This document shows positions 9,209-19,016 of a DNA stretch of 64,000 bases, piece by piece. Both the position numbers and the translations under genes were made by a program. Below the pieces are notes generated by a model. The model worked only from the letters and a program-made list of their open reading frames with translations. It ran no database searches and had not been told where the DNA came from. The first letter of the stretch is position 1. The number at the start of each line of letters is the position of its first letter. The DNA is from Woronichinia naegeliana WA131 (lineage in GTDB: Bacteria > Cyanobacteriota > Cyanobacteriia > Cyanobacteriales > Microcystaceae). The DNA is taken from contig CP073041.1 of assembly GCA_025370055.1 (NCBI GenBank), positions 4,434,272 through 4,498,271 of the forward strand, written 5' to 3'.

Positions 9209-10343
9209 TTGTCATTATATCAAAGAAGAGGGAAACAGAAAACAATGTCAATATTGAAGAAAAGCTCAATGGAAATCCTAAATGATGTTGGCTTGTGCCA
9301 AGAGAAAGAGGATGCCTTATTCAAGAAAAACTGTCCTCATTGCTATACTGGACAGTGCGAAGTTCTAGGAAAATCAACGAGTTTACTAGGGTTTCAGCCC
9401 CCAACGTCCTTCACCCCTCTTCCAGACTCACAATCGCTGAAAGGCTTTCAATGCAAGGCTTTTAGGCATTTTGTCAAAATGTCTGACAGAGAACTTCGCA
9501 CTCTCCAGTTGCTATAGTGAAAACGTAAAAATACATTCTCATTATCAAACGAAAGGTAAGGTCGAACGTAAAATGTTCATCTGTCAAGAATGTAGGTCTT
9601 GCTTTGCTGAAACTTATGGTAGCGTAATCGCTGGCTTAGAAACCCCATTAAGTGAAATTGTAAAAGTATTAAAAGCCAGAATGGAAGGAATAGGATTAAA
9701 TGCAGCAACCCGAGTATTTGGTACGCGAAAACAAAAATATTGAATTGGGAAAAGAAGTTATCGGGATTACAAGAGACATTATTTTTATACGCCTTAGTAA
9801 ATGAATTTGTTAAATTAGTAATATAAGGGGATGAACTATATACAAAATTTAGAAAAAATGAAGAGGCAAGTGCCTCTGAGGGTTGGACAATCGTGCTGAT
9901 GGACAGGGCTAGCCGCTTTATTTGGCATTTAAAATGTGGTCGAAAAGAGCAGAAATTATTTCTAGAAGCAATGATGACGGTAGCGGAATTATTTGAAAGG
10001 AGTGCAGAATCTCTCCAGTTATTTACAGATGGAGAAAAGCGATATAGTCAACTGCTATTTAATATTTGTCACGAAGTATTAAGGACTGGAAAGCAAGGTC
10101 GTCCCACCAAGGTATTACCGAAGGGTCTTGTGGTAAGACTAAAAAATAAGAGTAGTAAACGTCGAGATTCTGAGGGTAAACTAAAGAAAGTAGAAACTCC
10201 GAAACCAGAACATCCAGAGACAACAGAAAAACCAGAAGAAAAGGATGTCCATGCCAACCACGTTGAGGCATTTAATAATGCTATCCGACGCTATTTAGCC
10301 GCCTTCCGTCGTCGTAAAAATACTTATGCTAAATCTGTTGTTT
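9209..10343 (+). pseudogene. Decayed IS1-like DDE transposase
   Basis: Pieces in three frames read as one transposase. The zinc-finger start is NCPHCYTGQCEV. GKVERKMFICQECRSCFAET and KVLKARMEGIGLNAATRVFG form the helix-turn-helix. WTIVLMDRASRFIWHLKCG and LQLFTDGEKRYSQLL carry catalytic Asp residues, and HANHVEAFNNAIRRYLAAF is near the last acidic residue. Several frameshifts and stops (near 9515, 9740 and 9890) separate the parts. The 3' end breaks off at AKSVV and abuts an IS1634 remnant. Not functional. Confidence 0.75.
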
Positions 10344-10655
10344 GCTTCGAGTGTTTTCCTCAAAACCCCTGAGAGGATTATGGCATTGACTTTCATTATG
10401 GCGTTGTGTTTGTTGGTGTACAGCTTGGGGCAACGTAAACTGAGACAGGCTCTGGCAGAGCAGGAGGAGACTGTGCCTAATCAGTTGGGAAAGCCGACTC
10501 AACCTCCGACTCTGCGTTGGATTTTTCAGACTTTGAGGGGGATTTATTGGGTTGTACTGGATAATTGTCCCCAAATTATCAATCTCACGCTTGAGCGAGA
10601 GAGGCTTTTAGGCTTTTTTGGGGCTACTACTTGTCAGTATTATCTTTTGTCATAG
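10344..10655 (+). pseudogene. IS1634-type transposase, C-terminal fragment
   Basis: About 100 codons of the C-terminal region of a large DDE transposase: FLKTPERIMALTFIMALCLL, SLGQRKLRQALAEQEE, then the ending FFGATTCQYYLLS and a stop at 10655. It directly follows the decayed IS1-like transposase, so one remnant probably inserted into or recombined with the other. The same 3' end, in reverse, recurs at 12457-12522. Confidence 0.7.
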
Positions 10656-10725
10656 GTGCTTTTCTTATTTTCTTTGTTCTTCTTTTATGTACGGAATGTG
10701 GGTTAAAACGCTATATTTGTAAATA

Positions 10726-10935
10726 GGGTCTGCTGAAAAAGTCCACAAAACGAACCTAGATGCCACAGGAGGCGAAAAATGGTGACTTCAGAGAGTAGTT
10801 TCCAATTTCAACCCCCAGTTTTCCAACGACGTGCATGGGCTTTGAGCCTCCAAAGGCCATAACCTTGCACCTGATCGTTTTTAAAATGCTTGAAAGCATT
10901 ATCTGGCAATGGTTCTATGCTTATTCAGCAAGCCC
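10726..10935. mobile_element. 210-bp non-autonomous element with IS-A-like ends
   Basis: Left end GGGTCTGCTGAAAAAGTCC and right end TTATTCAGCAAGCCC match IS-A termini, and the flanks carry a 6-bp TAAATA duplication (10720-10725, 10936-10941), the TSD length used by IS-A. The interior has no ORF and no obvious similarity to IS-A. It is probably a MITE that IS-A or a close relative can move. Confidence 0.75.
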
Positions 10936-11136
10936 TAAATAAAGGTAAAAACCCACATTCAGCAGACGATTTGTACTTAAAAGAATTTCCTAGCAAGTTT
11001 TTAGAGTAAAAAAATAATTTAGCTAAGTGCAGCCTAACTCTTGCCAGATAGGGAGTTTAGGCATTTTTACCAGAAAATCAAGTTATGTAATGAGCCGCAG
11101 GAGTTTGAAGGATGCAGAACAAATAATCGAGATATT

Positions 11137-11236
11137 TCTACCTGTAAATAATTCGTTGATAGATTATCCTGTGAAACGGTACAATAGGGCTTTCGAGCTC
11201 GCATCAGATGTAATCAACGAAAATTTTACAGCAAGA
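11137..11236 (+). repeat. 100-bp coding-capable MITE, copy 1
   Basis: One of three near-identical 100-bp elements (others at 12524-12623 and 61266-61365). Ends TCTACCTGTAAA and the inverse of TCTTGCTGTAAAA extend into matching TTCGTTGAT, an inverted repeat of about 22 bases. One frame is open throughout and reads LPVNNSLIDYPVKRYN, then RAFELASDVINENFTAR. Here it lies in a 73-codon ORF of no other recognisable content. Confidence 0.8.
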
Positions 11237-11344
11237 GTTATTTGCTAGGATCACGAAAAGGGGGCTAAACTCTTTGCTCTTCCTGACTAATACGTTAATT
11301 TATAATAACTACCTGCCAACCTTTCACTGTAACTCGGAGACCTT

Positions 11345-12328
11345 ATGCCTGCCACTGACTTTAAAGACTATTACGAAATTTTAGGGTTAACAAAAACAGC
11401 AATGGAAGATGAGATCAAAAAAACCTTCCGTAAGTTGGCTCTCAAATATCACCCTGATCGCAATCCAGGTAACAAGGCTGCTGAAGAACGTTTTAAGGAA
11501 ATTAGTGAAGCCTACGAAGTGTTATCTGACCCAGAAAAACGGCAGAAATACGATCAATTCGGCAAATATTGGCAACAGGCGGGTCAAGGAAATTGGGGTC
11601 AAGGAGTTCCCAATACAGATTTTGGCGGTTTTGACTTTAGCCAATATGGTAATTTCGATGAATTTATTAACGAACTGTTAGGACGTTTCAACACGCCTGG
11701 GGCAGGTAATCGCTCCTATTCCTATCGGACTCAACCAGGCCCAGGTACAGGCTTTAATGATTTTGGCAGTTTTGGCAATCAACCAACCAACAGCGATCGC
11801 GAAGCCACTCTGCGTTTAACGTTATCGGAAGCCTTTCGGGGAGTGCAAAAAAGACTTAACCTCGGCAATGAAATTGTTGAAGTGCGTATTCCTGCTGGAG
11901 CCAAAGCGGGCAGTCGAGTTAAGGTTAGGGGCAAGGGACAGGTCAACCCTTACAATCAACAACGAGGTGATCTCTATCTGAATGTGCAATTAGAACCCCA
12001 TCCTATTTTTCAGTTTGAGGGTGACAATCTGGTTTGTGAAGTGCCGATTACACCGGATGAGGCAGTATTGGGTTGCTCCATAGAAGTTCCCACACCGGGC
12101 GGCTTGGTGACAATAAAGGTTCCGCCAGGGGTAAAATCGGGGCAGTCTCTACGGTTACGGGGCAAGGGTTGGATTTTACCGAAGGATGGACGGGGTGATC
12201 AGTTAGTACGTATTGTCATCGAAATTCCAAAAAGCTTGAGTGAAGTTGAACGGGAATATTATGAAAAAATTCGCGCCAGTCGAATAGAAAATCCCCGTCG
12301 CTCTCTGGCAAAATTTACGGCTCTTTAA
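11345..12328 (+). CDS. dnaJ: DnaJ-family (type II, CbpA-like) co-chaperone
   Basis: 327 residues from ATG 11345. The J domain covers residues 6-72 with the HPD motif at 36-38 (YHPDRNPG), and stimulates DnaK ATPase. A Gly/Phe-rich linker (about 75-150) follows, then two C-terminal substrate-binding domains ([20 protein letters not shown], then [20 protein letters not shown]). There is no CxxCxGxG zinc region, so it is a type II protein. Several dnaJ paralogues are usual in cyanobacteria. Confidence 0.93.
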   Translation: MPATDFKDYYEILGLTKTAMEDEIKKTFRKLALKYHPDRNPGNKAAEERFKEISEAYEVLSDPEKRQKYDQFGKYWQQAGQGNWGQGVPNTDFGGFDFSQYGNFDEFINELLGRFNTPGAGNRSYSYRTQPGPGTGFNDFGSFGNQPTNSDREATLRLTLSEAFRGVQKRLNLGNEIVEVRIPAGAKAGSRVKVRGKGQVNPYNQQRGDLYLNVQLEPHPIFQFEGDNLVCEVPITPDEAVLGCSIEVPTPGGLVTIKVPPGVKSGQSLRLRGKGWILPKDGRGDQLVRIVIEIPKSLSEVEREYYEKIRASRIENPRRSLAKFTAL

Positions 12329-12456
12329 AACGTCGGATTGTTAACCCAGACCTTAGTTCAATCTTCGTTTAAGTTTCTCTAGTGGGCGATCGCTTTTTGA
12401 TTCTTGCGGATTAGGGGGCAGTGGTGTCGTCTAGCTGGAGACGAAAAGACTTACAG

Positions 12457-12522
12457 CCCACATTTCGTACTAAAAAAACAAGGACAAAGAAAATAAGAAA
12501 AACTCTCATGACAACAGATAAT
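12457..12522 (-). repeat. IS1634 3'-end remnant, reversed
   Basis: On the minus strand this stretch matches 10637-10705: TATTATCT, then a TTTTCTTATTTTCTTTGT run and GTACGAAATGTGGG. Only the extreme 3' end of the element is left. It supplies the last codons (YYLLS) and stop of the truncated nucleotidyltransferase-like gene. Confidence 0.65.
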
Positions 12523-12970
12523 ATCTTGCTGTAAAATTTTCGTTGATTACATCTGACGCGAGCTCGAAAGCCCTATCGTACCGTTTCACAGGATAATCTA
12601 TCAACGAATTATTTACAGGTAGAATAATTTTGTTAAATAGTCGGTTTTGGGTTAATAAAATATCAATGGTTAAATTCCCAAATTCACCGCGAATAAAATC
12701 ATTGTTTTCTTCGATAATCGTAATTTCTGGTAATGCTTTTAAATCTGATTTGGCTAAAATCAAATTAATCTTTTGGGTATTCCGCCCTTCTACATAACTT
12801 AATAAAGCGACTCCGCTGACTAATAAGTAATCAATATTGCGATCAGTTAAAGTATCAAAGACATTTTCAATAAATTGAACAAATTGATCTGTATTAGACA
12901 TTCCTTTTTTCCAATTTTTTAGATCAAACAAAATACCATTTTTAACTATTTTACTAATGGCTGCAACCAT
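12506..12970 (-). pseudogene. Nucleotidyltransferase-like (DUF6036-type) gene, truncated
   Basis: From ATG 12970 the first 115 residues look like the nucleotidyltransferase-like proteins found in TA loci: NIDYLLVSGVALLSYVEGRN carries the G-S/G-alpha signature, followed by TIDILLTQNRLFNKI. A 100-bp MITE then takes over in frame (LPVNNSLIDYP) and an IS1634 end supplies the stop. The second catalytic region and C-terminus are lost. Whether the chimera is expressed is unknown. Confidence 0.7.
12524..12623 (-). repeat. 100-bp coding-capable MITE, copy 2
   Basis: Reverse-oriented copy of the element at 11137, again exactly 100 bp with ends TCTTGCTGTAAAA and its partner. Its open frame is fused in phase to the nucleotidyltransferase-like gene. 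Confidence 0.8.
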
Positions 12971-13059
12971 ATTGCCACCTTATACCTTATAATTTAGCAG
13001 ATTTTAAAATATAGTCTATATTCATTGACAATCTTTAGTCAAGAATTGCAACAAAAAAC

Positions 13060-13088
13060 TTGACAAGTGGCCTAGCTTTAATTTAGAG
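13060..13088 (+). promoter_or_regulatory. Predicted promoter of cyanobactin cassette 1
   Basis: TTGACA at 13060-13065, a 17-base spacer, then TTAGAG at 13083-13088. The same layout precedes all four cassettes in the window. A GGAGA ribosome-binding site at 13116-13120 sits 8 bases before the start codon. Confidence 0.65.
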
Positions 13089-13128
13089 TGCTACTAATTC
13101 AAATTCATTAATTGTGGAGACACAAACT

Positions 13129-13269
13129 ATGACGAAGAAAAACCTCAAACCCCAACAAGCCGCACCCGTACAAAGGGAAATCAACACAACCTCCTCTGAA
13201 AGTTGCACAGGGATGACACCCCTTTGGTTGGGAGAATTAGCTCCTTTTGCGGGTGACGACGCGGAATAG
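13129..13269 (+). CDS. Cyanobactin precursor peptide, cassette 1
   Basis: 46 residues. The leader begins MTKKNLKPQQAAPVQREINT, matching the KKN-x-PQQ-x-PV-x-R start of PatE-type cyanobactin precursors. The C-terminus is FAGDDAE, which I associate with anacyclamide/piricyclamide-type macrocyclase recognition. Comparison with cassette 2 shows a shared T-S-x-E-x-x-T-G before the variable part, so the core is probably MTPLWLGELAP (11 residues, 13213-13245), ending in Pro as macrocyclisation usually needs. There is no Cys/Thr-rich heterocycle pattern apart from one Thr in the core. No PatA/PatG-like protease or other maturation gene is in the window. Confidence 0.85.
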   Translation: MTKKNLKPQQAAPVQREINTTSSESCTGMTPLWLGELAPFAGDDAE

Positions 13270-13405
13270 TCGCCTCAATTCCAGCACTCACATCAAAAAG
13301 TGTCAAAAGTCTTTTTTTGCCTCTCTTGGTGCATGGTTCGCCTCTACGTTGACCTACAAGCCTAGTTCAGTTCGGGGCTTTTTGGATACCTTGCACGGAG
13401 TTTGA
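13253..13405 (+). other. Possible small ORF overlapping the precursor 3' end, copy 1
   Basis: In the +1 frame relative to the precursor an open frame runs from GTG 13253 to TGA 13403 and encodes THIKKCQKSFFASLGAWFAS. Cassette 2 encodes THLKKYQKSFSASLGARLAS in the same relative frame, with many differences at third codon positions. This copy has ACG where cassette 2 has an ATG. It may be a real conserved peptide or just a conserved 3' region. Confidence 0.35.
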
Positions 13406-13482
13406 ACAAGACGAGACTTAGATTTTTTGGGGTTAGTGTTAGAACTTTATTAGCAGTATCATTTGGTGGGAGACTTTAAGTT

Positions 13483-14100
13483 ATGACCGTCCAACTAATT
13501 GAAAAACCTAATCTCAGTGATAAAACTAATGTCATTGATGAACAACGTTTAACCTTACCTAGCCATTACAGTTGGCAGCAATTTCTGGACTTAGAAATGT
13601 GGTTGGCAGATACGGCAGGTTTGCGGATAACCTATTTAGACGGCAATATAGAACTTATGACATTAGGAGAAACTCACGAAGGTATTAAAAGTATTTTAGG
13701 ATTTTTGTTGGAAGTTTATTTTGTTGAAAAAGGAATTAGATTTTTTCCTGTTGGTAGTGCCACTCGGCGAGATGAAACCAAAGATGTTTCTTTTGAGCCT
13801 GATGAGTCTTACTATTTAGGAACAAAAAAGAGTCATCCTGATTTAGCAATTGAAATTATTATTACCAGTGGAAACATCAATAAACTAGAAAAATATCGTC
13901 GTTTTAATATTCCTGAAGTTTGGTTTTGGCAAAATAATCAATTGTCTTTATACTATCAGCAAGAGTCGGGTTATGTCCAAATTTATCGTAGTGAATTTTT
14001 ACCAGATTTGGATGTAAATTTACTATTAAAATGTTTACAAATGCCTGATATTTTAGAGGCAAGACTTGAGTTGTTAAAAGGAATTAGCCAGAGCGAGTAA
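13483..14100 (+). CDS. Uma2 family putative endonuclease
   Basis: 205 residues from ATG 13483. Typical Uma2 features are present: YSWQQFLDLEMWLADTAGLR at the start, YLDGNIELMTLGETHE, the acidic motif HPDLAIEIIITSGNINKLEK and the aromatic VWFWQNNQLSLYY. The fold is of the PD-(D/E)XK type, but the activity has not been defined for most members. It lies 210 bases downstream of cyanobactin cassette 1, on the same strand. Confidence 0.85.
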   Translation: MTVQLIEKPNLSDKTNVIDEQRLTLPSHYSWQQFLDLEMWLADTAGLRITYLDGNIELMTLGETHEGIKSILGFLLEVYFVEKGIRFFPVGSATRRDETKDVSFEPDESYYLGTKKSHPDLAIEIIITSGNINKLEKYRRFNIPEVWFWQNNQLSLYYQQESGYVQIYRSEFLPDLDVNLLLKCLQMPDILEARLELLKGISQSE

Positions 14101-14151
14101 ATTACACAATTAGAAATTATTTATGGAGTAAGCTTTTTGTTGACGATAGAA

Positions 14152-14580
14152 ATGAATGACTTAAAACAACTCTATGATGTTGATGATGCTCAATGGCTAG
14201 AAGAAATGGTTTGCTTACTAAAAAGGCATCAATTTCAACAGCTAGATTTAGATAATTTAATCGAGGAATTAGAGGATTTTGGAAGAGAAAAGAGAAATTC
14301 TGTAGCCAGCCTCTTAGAACAAATTATCCGTCATTTATTGTTACTGCAATACTGGACAACTGAAGCAGAATATAATGCAGTTCATTGGCAAGAAGAAATT
14401 TACACCTTTCGTACTCAATTAGGACGAAAAATTACCACCAATCTCAGCAACTATTTAGAGAAAGAATTAAATTCTATCTATCAAGATGCGTTAGGATTTG
14501 TGAAAATTAAAACCGTTAATTCGGTTGTTTTTCCGCCTGATTGCCCTTACTCCCTAGAACAATTATTTGATCGATCTTGA
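14152..14580 (+). CDS. DUF29 family protein
   Basis: 142 residues from ATG 14152; a TTG at 14137 is also possible. The all-helical DUF29 pattern is clear: LDLDNLIEELEDFGREKRNS, LLEQIIRHLLLLQYW, then FPPDCPYSLEQLFD at the C-terminus. Function is unknown; DUF29 genes are common next to Uma2 and TA genes in cyanobacteria. It starts 51 bases after the preceding Uma2 gene and is probably co-transcribed. Confidence 0.85.
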   Translation: MNDLKQLYDVDDAQWLEEMVCLLKRHQFQQLDLDNLIEELEDFGREKRNSVASLLEQIIRHLLLLQYWTTEAEYNAVHWQEEIYTFRTQLGRKITTNLSNYLEKELNSIYQDALGFVKIKTVNSVVFPPDCPYSLEQLFDRS

Positions 14581-14990
14581 TTGCCCTAAAAATTAATAAA
14601 GAGTTCATAGCTTTTATCAACATCAAGTATATTACCTAAATATGTGGGTGGGAACTGCCCAAAAAGAGCTAAGAAAAACAAGAATAGAAAATGTTAGACT
14701 TTATTATTACAAATCTTTTAGCGAATCCGAATAATTTTTATACTCACTTGCTTAGGAGTCCAAAATGATTACCTTAGAACCGATTACTTTGAGTTTTAGA
14801 AATGTTGCCTTAAGCGACGATCAATTCTATCAACTTTGCCAAGATAATGAAAACTGGCAACTCGAACGAACGGCCCAAGGAGAATTAATTATTATGCCCC
14901 CCGTCGGTGGATTAAGCGGTAATCGAGAATCCAATTTAATCGGTGAACTTTGGTTATGGAATCGTCAAACCAAACTCGGTAAAGTCTTTA

Positions 14991-16678
14991 GGGCTTGCTG
15001 AAAAAGTCAAAAAACGAAAGAAATGTGGGTTAGGGAAGTATGGACTGAAAAAGCATAGATAACTTATCCTTATGGAAACAAATCAAAATACAGATTTTGT
15101 TTAATCTATTGTTCCTTTCTGTCTAAAAAGGTCAACACAAATCACTCCTCACAAAAGAGAGGAAAATTAACACCATTTTTCACAAGAAAAACGACTCTAC
15201 AACTTTTTACTTTTTGTCTTCTGAAGTAGAGTAGAAAGATTCATTACCAAAAAGTTCATCGCAATTACCGTTTCCGAGGTCTCAGGTAGTTTGGCCATCA
15301 CTCGACCAAGACTAAATTTCCTCTTTCCCTGTCCGAATTTACCCTCAATGGCATTACGCACTCTTTCATCTGAGCGTGCCTCTTTCTTTTTTTCTTTGCT
15401 CACCTCTTTCGGCGGTCTTCCCAATCGGGGACCACTCATTCTTATATCCCTTTCTTTACAATAAGCTCGATTCGCTTTTGTTCGATAGATTTTATCCACA
15501 TGAACCGATTCCGGATAACATCCTGTTTCCCTTTTATATTCTTCTATTCGCGCTTGTAAATCTCCCGATTCGTTGTAATTATCCCAACTTAATTTGTCTA
15601 AGAAGACAAAGCCATTCACATTACTTGCCGATATTTTAGCTCCAAACTCTACTGCTTTTCCCGCTTTTCCACGCACTATTGGACGCACGTGAGGTTGGCT
15701 TACACTCACAATTCTGTTTTCTACTTTATTTGTCTTTTTTTCATACATTTCTAACTGTTGCTCATACACTTTTCCTATCGTTACAAGCTCTTCTTGCTCT
15801 TTTTTCGTTAGTTTTTCTAACTTTGCTCCCTCTTCTATCATTTTTTCTATATGAGACAAGTTTCTTTTTATATATCCTAGTTGTTTTTTTGTTCCTTTTC
15901 TTCTTTCTTTTTTTGACACACGACGTTTTTTTGCTATGGCTAAGTACTCTTTTCTTGCCACTTCCCTATAAGTCCTCGGCTTTTCTTTCCTTTTCTCTTT
16001 TATTTCTTCATACAGCTTATCTATTATTTTTTCTGTTTTTTCTCTGGCATCATTCAATATTCCTATATCCGTTGGATATTTTATATCTGCTGGTGTACAA
16101 GTCGCATCTAACAATAACTTTCCTTCATTTTCTTTTTTTTCTGACGCTACAACCGTCGCTTTTTTTTCTATTTCTTTATTAATTTTATTTATTAATTCCA
16201 TTCCTATTTTTTTACGAAAATGAACCATCATTGACGCACTAAATGCTTCTTTGCTACTATAGCTTTCCATTCCTATAAAGTACTGTAAATAAGGGTTCTC
16301 TTTTATTTGTTCTACTGTTTCTCTGTCACTTTTTCCTGAAATTTCTTTGATAATTAATGCTCCTAATGCCATTCTAAATGATTTGGCTGGGGCTCCTTTT
16401 TTTTCTGTGAAGTTTTTTGCATATTCTTCCTCATATTCTTCCCAGGGAATCATTTTTGACATTTCTATCCAACGATTTTCTTCGTCTAACTGCCCGCCGA
16501 ACAGATTTTTCAAGTTTTCTGGTGTTTCAATTGAGTACTGTTGCTTTCGGTACATCTGCTTTCTCTCTTCTTAATGCAATGGTTTTGAGGCATTCTACCC
16601 TATTTTCGTGCATTCTAGCGGTTCTTAATTCGCCTACTATTTTTCTCCGTAAAGGTCTCAGCTTTTTTCAGCAAGCCC
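14991..16678 (-). mobile_element. IS-A copy 2 (IS5-like), 1688 bp
   Basis: GGGCTTGCTGAAAAA ends with the 6-bp target duplication TCTTTA (14985-14990, 16679-16684). Intact transposase on the minus strand. Inserted in a Uma2 gene. Confidence 0.93.
15197..16555 (-). CDS. IS-A transposase, intact
   Basis: 452 residues. N-terminal DUF772-like region (MYRKQQYSIETPENLKNLFG) with a helical DNA-binding part. The catalytic Asp sits in LLLDATCTPADIKYPTD. A long Lys/Glu-rich insertion follows (about residues 170-270). The second Asp is in VHVDKIYRTKANRAYC and the Glu in RNAIEGKFGQGKRKFSLGR. This arrangement fits the IS5-type DDE group. It is the full-length reference, along with copy 4, for judging the frameshift in copy 1. 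Confidence 0.9.
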   Translation of the reverse strand: MYRKQQYSIETPENLKNLFGGQLDEENRWIEMSKMIPWEEYEEEYAKNFTEKKGAPAKSFRMALGALIIKEISGKSDRETVEQIKENPYLQYFIGMESYSSKEAFSASMMVHFRKKIGMELINKINKEIEKKATVVASEKKENEGKLLLDATCTPADIKYPTDIGILNDAREKTEKIIDKLYEEIKEKRKEKPRTYREVARKEYLAIAKKRRVSKKERRKGTKKQLGYIKRNLSHIEKMIEEGAKLEKLTKKEQEELVTIGKVYEQQLEMYEKKTNKVENRIVSVSQPHVRPIVRGKAGKAVEFGAKISASNVNGFVFLDKLSWDNYNESGDLQARIEEYKRETGCYPESVHVDKIYRTKANRAYCKERDIRMSGPRLGRPPKEVSKEKKKEARSDERVRNAIEGKFGQGKRKFSLGRVMAKLPETSETVIAMNFLVMNLSTLLQKTKSKKL

Positions 16679-17149
16679 TCTTTAGTTCTTCTACCATCTT
16701 CACCTTGCCCAACGGTGCTAAACGCTCTCCTGATGTGGCTTGGGTTAAAAGCGATCGCTGGGAATCTCTGACCTTAGAAGAACAGGAAAAATTTCCGCCA
16801 CTATGCCCAGATTTTGTGATTGAATTGCGTTCTCGTACTGATTCTTTAAGTCAACTTCAAGAAAAAATGCAGGAGTATCTTAACAGTGGTTTGCAGTTAG
16901 GTTGGTTAATTAATCCTCAAGAACAACAGGTAGAAATCTACCGTCCTAATCAAGCTATTGAAATTGTTCAATTACCCACAATTTTATCAGGAGAAAAAGT
17001 TTTACCTGAATTTATTTTAGACATTTCTCTTTTCTGAAATAGGGGGAATTTTTATTGAATAATTGTCATTAAAATCTTGACAAATCCTAAAAAATAGCTT
17101 TCTCCCCAGTGCGATCACGTTGAGTTTTCTCATTATTGATTTTCATAGT

Positions 17150-17740
17150 TTATTTACTTGTTGTTTCTAATTCCTCAAAAATAATATCCTCATAAACGGA
17201 CTCAATGGAAAAGCTTAAACCAATACTTTGTAAATCGATATTATCCCCCGATTGATAATTAAAAATCTCCCAATTACCGCGATCATTTTTGCGGTATAAA
17301 TCGATCGCTATTTTCTCAGCATCAACTAAAACATAATCTTGCAAACTAGGATTGCGACGATACATCCTAAATTTATCCCCTCGGTCATAACTGGCTGTAC
17401 TTGCAGATAATACCTCAACAATTAGACAAGGATATTGAATCGCCTGAATGGCAGTGCGATCGCGCTCATCACAAGTAACGCTCACATCAGGATAAACGTA
17501 ATCCTTAGTTTCAAAAATATTTACACGACAATCGGAGTTACCTACCTGGCAACCACCACCCCGTAAATGACCTTTAAGGATGAAAATAATATTACTAGCA
17601 ATTCGCCCATGATTCTGAGTCCCCCCACTTATGGCATAAACTTCACCACTAAGATACTCGTGGCGCAGCAGTTGTTGTTCTTCCCAAATAAAATATTCTT
17701 CGGGTGTTAACCTAAGAAATTTATCTTTTACAGCAATCAT
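17150..17740 (-). CDS. Uma2 family putative endonuclease
   Basis: 196 residues from ATG 17740. Begins RLTPEEYFIWEEQQLLRHEY with the SGEVYAISGGTQNHGRIASN segment, then YVYPDVSVTCDERDR, CLIVEVLSASTASYDRGDKF and QDYVLVDAEKIAIDLYRK, a complete Uma2 core with the P-D and E-V-L acidic positions. It is convergent with the interrupted Uma2 gene to its left. Confidence 0.88.
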   Translation of the reverse strand: MIAVKDKFLRLTPEEYFIWEEQQLLRHEYLSGEVYAISGGTQNHGRIASNIIFILKGHLRGGGCQVGNSDCRVNIFETKDYVYPDVSVTCDERDRTAIQAIQYPCLIVEVLSASTASYDRGDKFRMYRRNPSLQDYVLVDAEKIAIDLYRKNDRGNWEIFNYQSGDNIDLQSIGLSFSIESVYEDIIFEELETTSK

Positions 17741-17969
17741 TTCTTGTCACCTCATCGGCGATCGCGGGATTAGGATTACACGCTCGCTACCGCGCAGTAA
17801 TCACCTCGATTTTAACACTTACCTCTTTTAGGTGAATTGTTGGAGTCTTATTTGAGAATTGAACCCCAGCCGATAGCTTACTTCTCCAGTGCGAGAGATA
17901 TTATTATTTATTTTTGAAAATAAGTGATAAGATTAGGTATTCAAGTTAAATTTAAATAAAAGCGGAAGA

Positions 17970-18581
17970 ATGTCTTATAGTCAATTTACAACTCTGGAAA
18001 TGATTGAATCCAATTTTGGCATAAAAATTGCTGATAAAGTGGGCATTTTTGATCAGATTCCTGAATCTGAATATAGCGATTTTCTGGGTCAAACTTTACA
18101 AGACAACATTGCTTTGGCTTTAGCTATCAACACAGAAAAAGCACGCTCAGAACTAATTGTTACTCCTATTTTAGTCGAATTGAGAAAGCATTTTAATTAT
18201 CAAATTAGTTTTTTCTCAGGCAAAGAGTTTAATATAGATCCTGAAAAAGGATTGAATGGGTTTTGCGATTTTCTAATTAGTCGCTCTCCTGAACAACTCT
18301 TAATTAAAACGCCAGTTGTCGCTTTAGTAGAAGCTAAAAATGATAATCTGCAAAATGGACTTCCTCAATGTATGGCTGAAATGATTGCTGCTCGCATTTT
18401 TAATGAAAGAAATAATAATAATATTTCGGCCATCTATGGAGTTGTCACTACAGGAACTAATTGGAAGTTTTTACGGTTGATCAATCAAACGATAGAGGTT
18501 GATTTGAATGACTATTTTATTGATAAGATTAGCAAAATAATTGGCATTTTAAAGCATTTAATTAACTCAACAAATCTTTAA
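17970..18581 (+). CDS. Hypothetical PD-(D/E)XK-like protein
   Basis: 203 residues from ATG 17970. GFCDFLISRSPEQLLIKTPV followed by VALVEAKNDN gives D-x(n)-E-x-K, the pattern of restriction-endonuclease-like folds. The preceding LIVTPILVELRKHFNYQISF resembles the N-terminal part of type I restriction R-subunit-like proteins. Function is not known; related single-domain proteins occur in cyanobacterial genomic islands. Confidence 0.65.
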   Translation: MSYSQFTTLEMIESNFGIKIADKVGIFDQIPESEYSDFLGQTLQDNIALALAINTEKARSELIVTPILVELRKHFNYQISFFSGKEFNIDPEKGLNGFCDFLISRSPEQLLIKTPVVALVEAKNDNLQNGLPQCMAEMIAARIFNERNNNNISAIYGVVTTGTNWKFLRLINQTIEVDLNDYFIDKISKIIGILKHLINSTNL

Positions 18582-19016
18582 TTTATTGAGATTAAGTGTA
18601 GATTCGGGGTCTGAACATACCTAGCATAGCCTTATTTTTTTATTTTAAAGGATTTAGATACTGATTGAAAAATTCAGAAGGTGTTAAACATTCAAATTCA
18701 CCTGTTTGTTGGACTAAAACTTTAATTAATTTATGATTAGCAGATATAAAACATTGAGATTGACCAATTTTTGCCGTTAAATAAACTCCTACATCTTCAC
18801 GAGGAATTACCCCCAAATTTTCCATTTCAGCTAACTCAACATCATCAAGCTGGACATAACAAAACTTTAAGTTTTGCCAAATTCTTCCAATTATTTCTCC
18901 ACTCCAATCTTTATTTTTTAAACGTTTAGCAACTCTGGCAATTTGGTCAATAAGTTCTTCAGAAATTATTACCCCCACAGGATTATCGTTTGGGGCTTCC
19001 CAACCTAACCATTGTA

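Larger units (their letters stand above)
14765..17037 (+). pseudogene. Uma2 family gene interrupted by IS-A copy 2
   Basis: The 5' part (14765-14990) encodes WQLERTAQGELIIMPPVGG and the 3' part (16685-17037) encodes SPDVAWVKSDRWESL, then LCPDFVIELRS and LGWLINPQEQQVEIYRP. Excising IS-A and one TCTTTA copy restores KLGKVFSSSTIFTLPNGAKR in frame, so the gene was intact before insertion. Complete Uma2 length (about 190 residues) would result. Confidence 0.92.

Noticed and set aside
9209..10655. Several small novel genes
   Set aside because: The fragments line up as one decayed IS1-like transposase followed by an IS1634 C-terminus.
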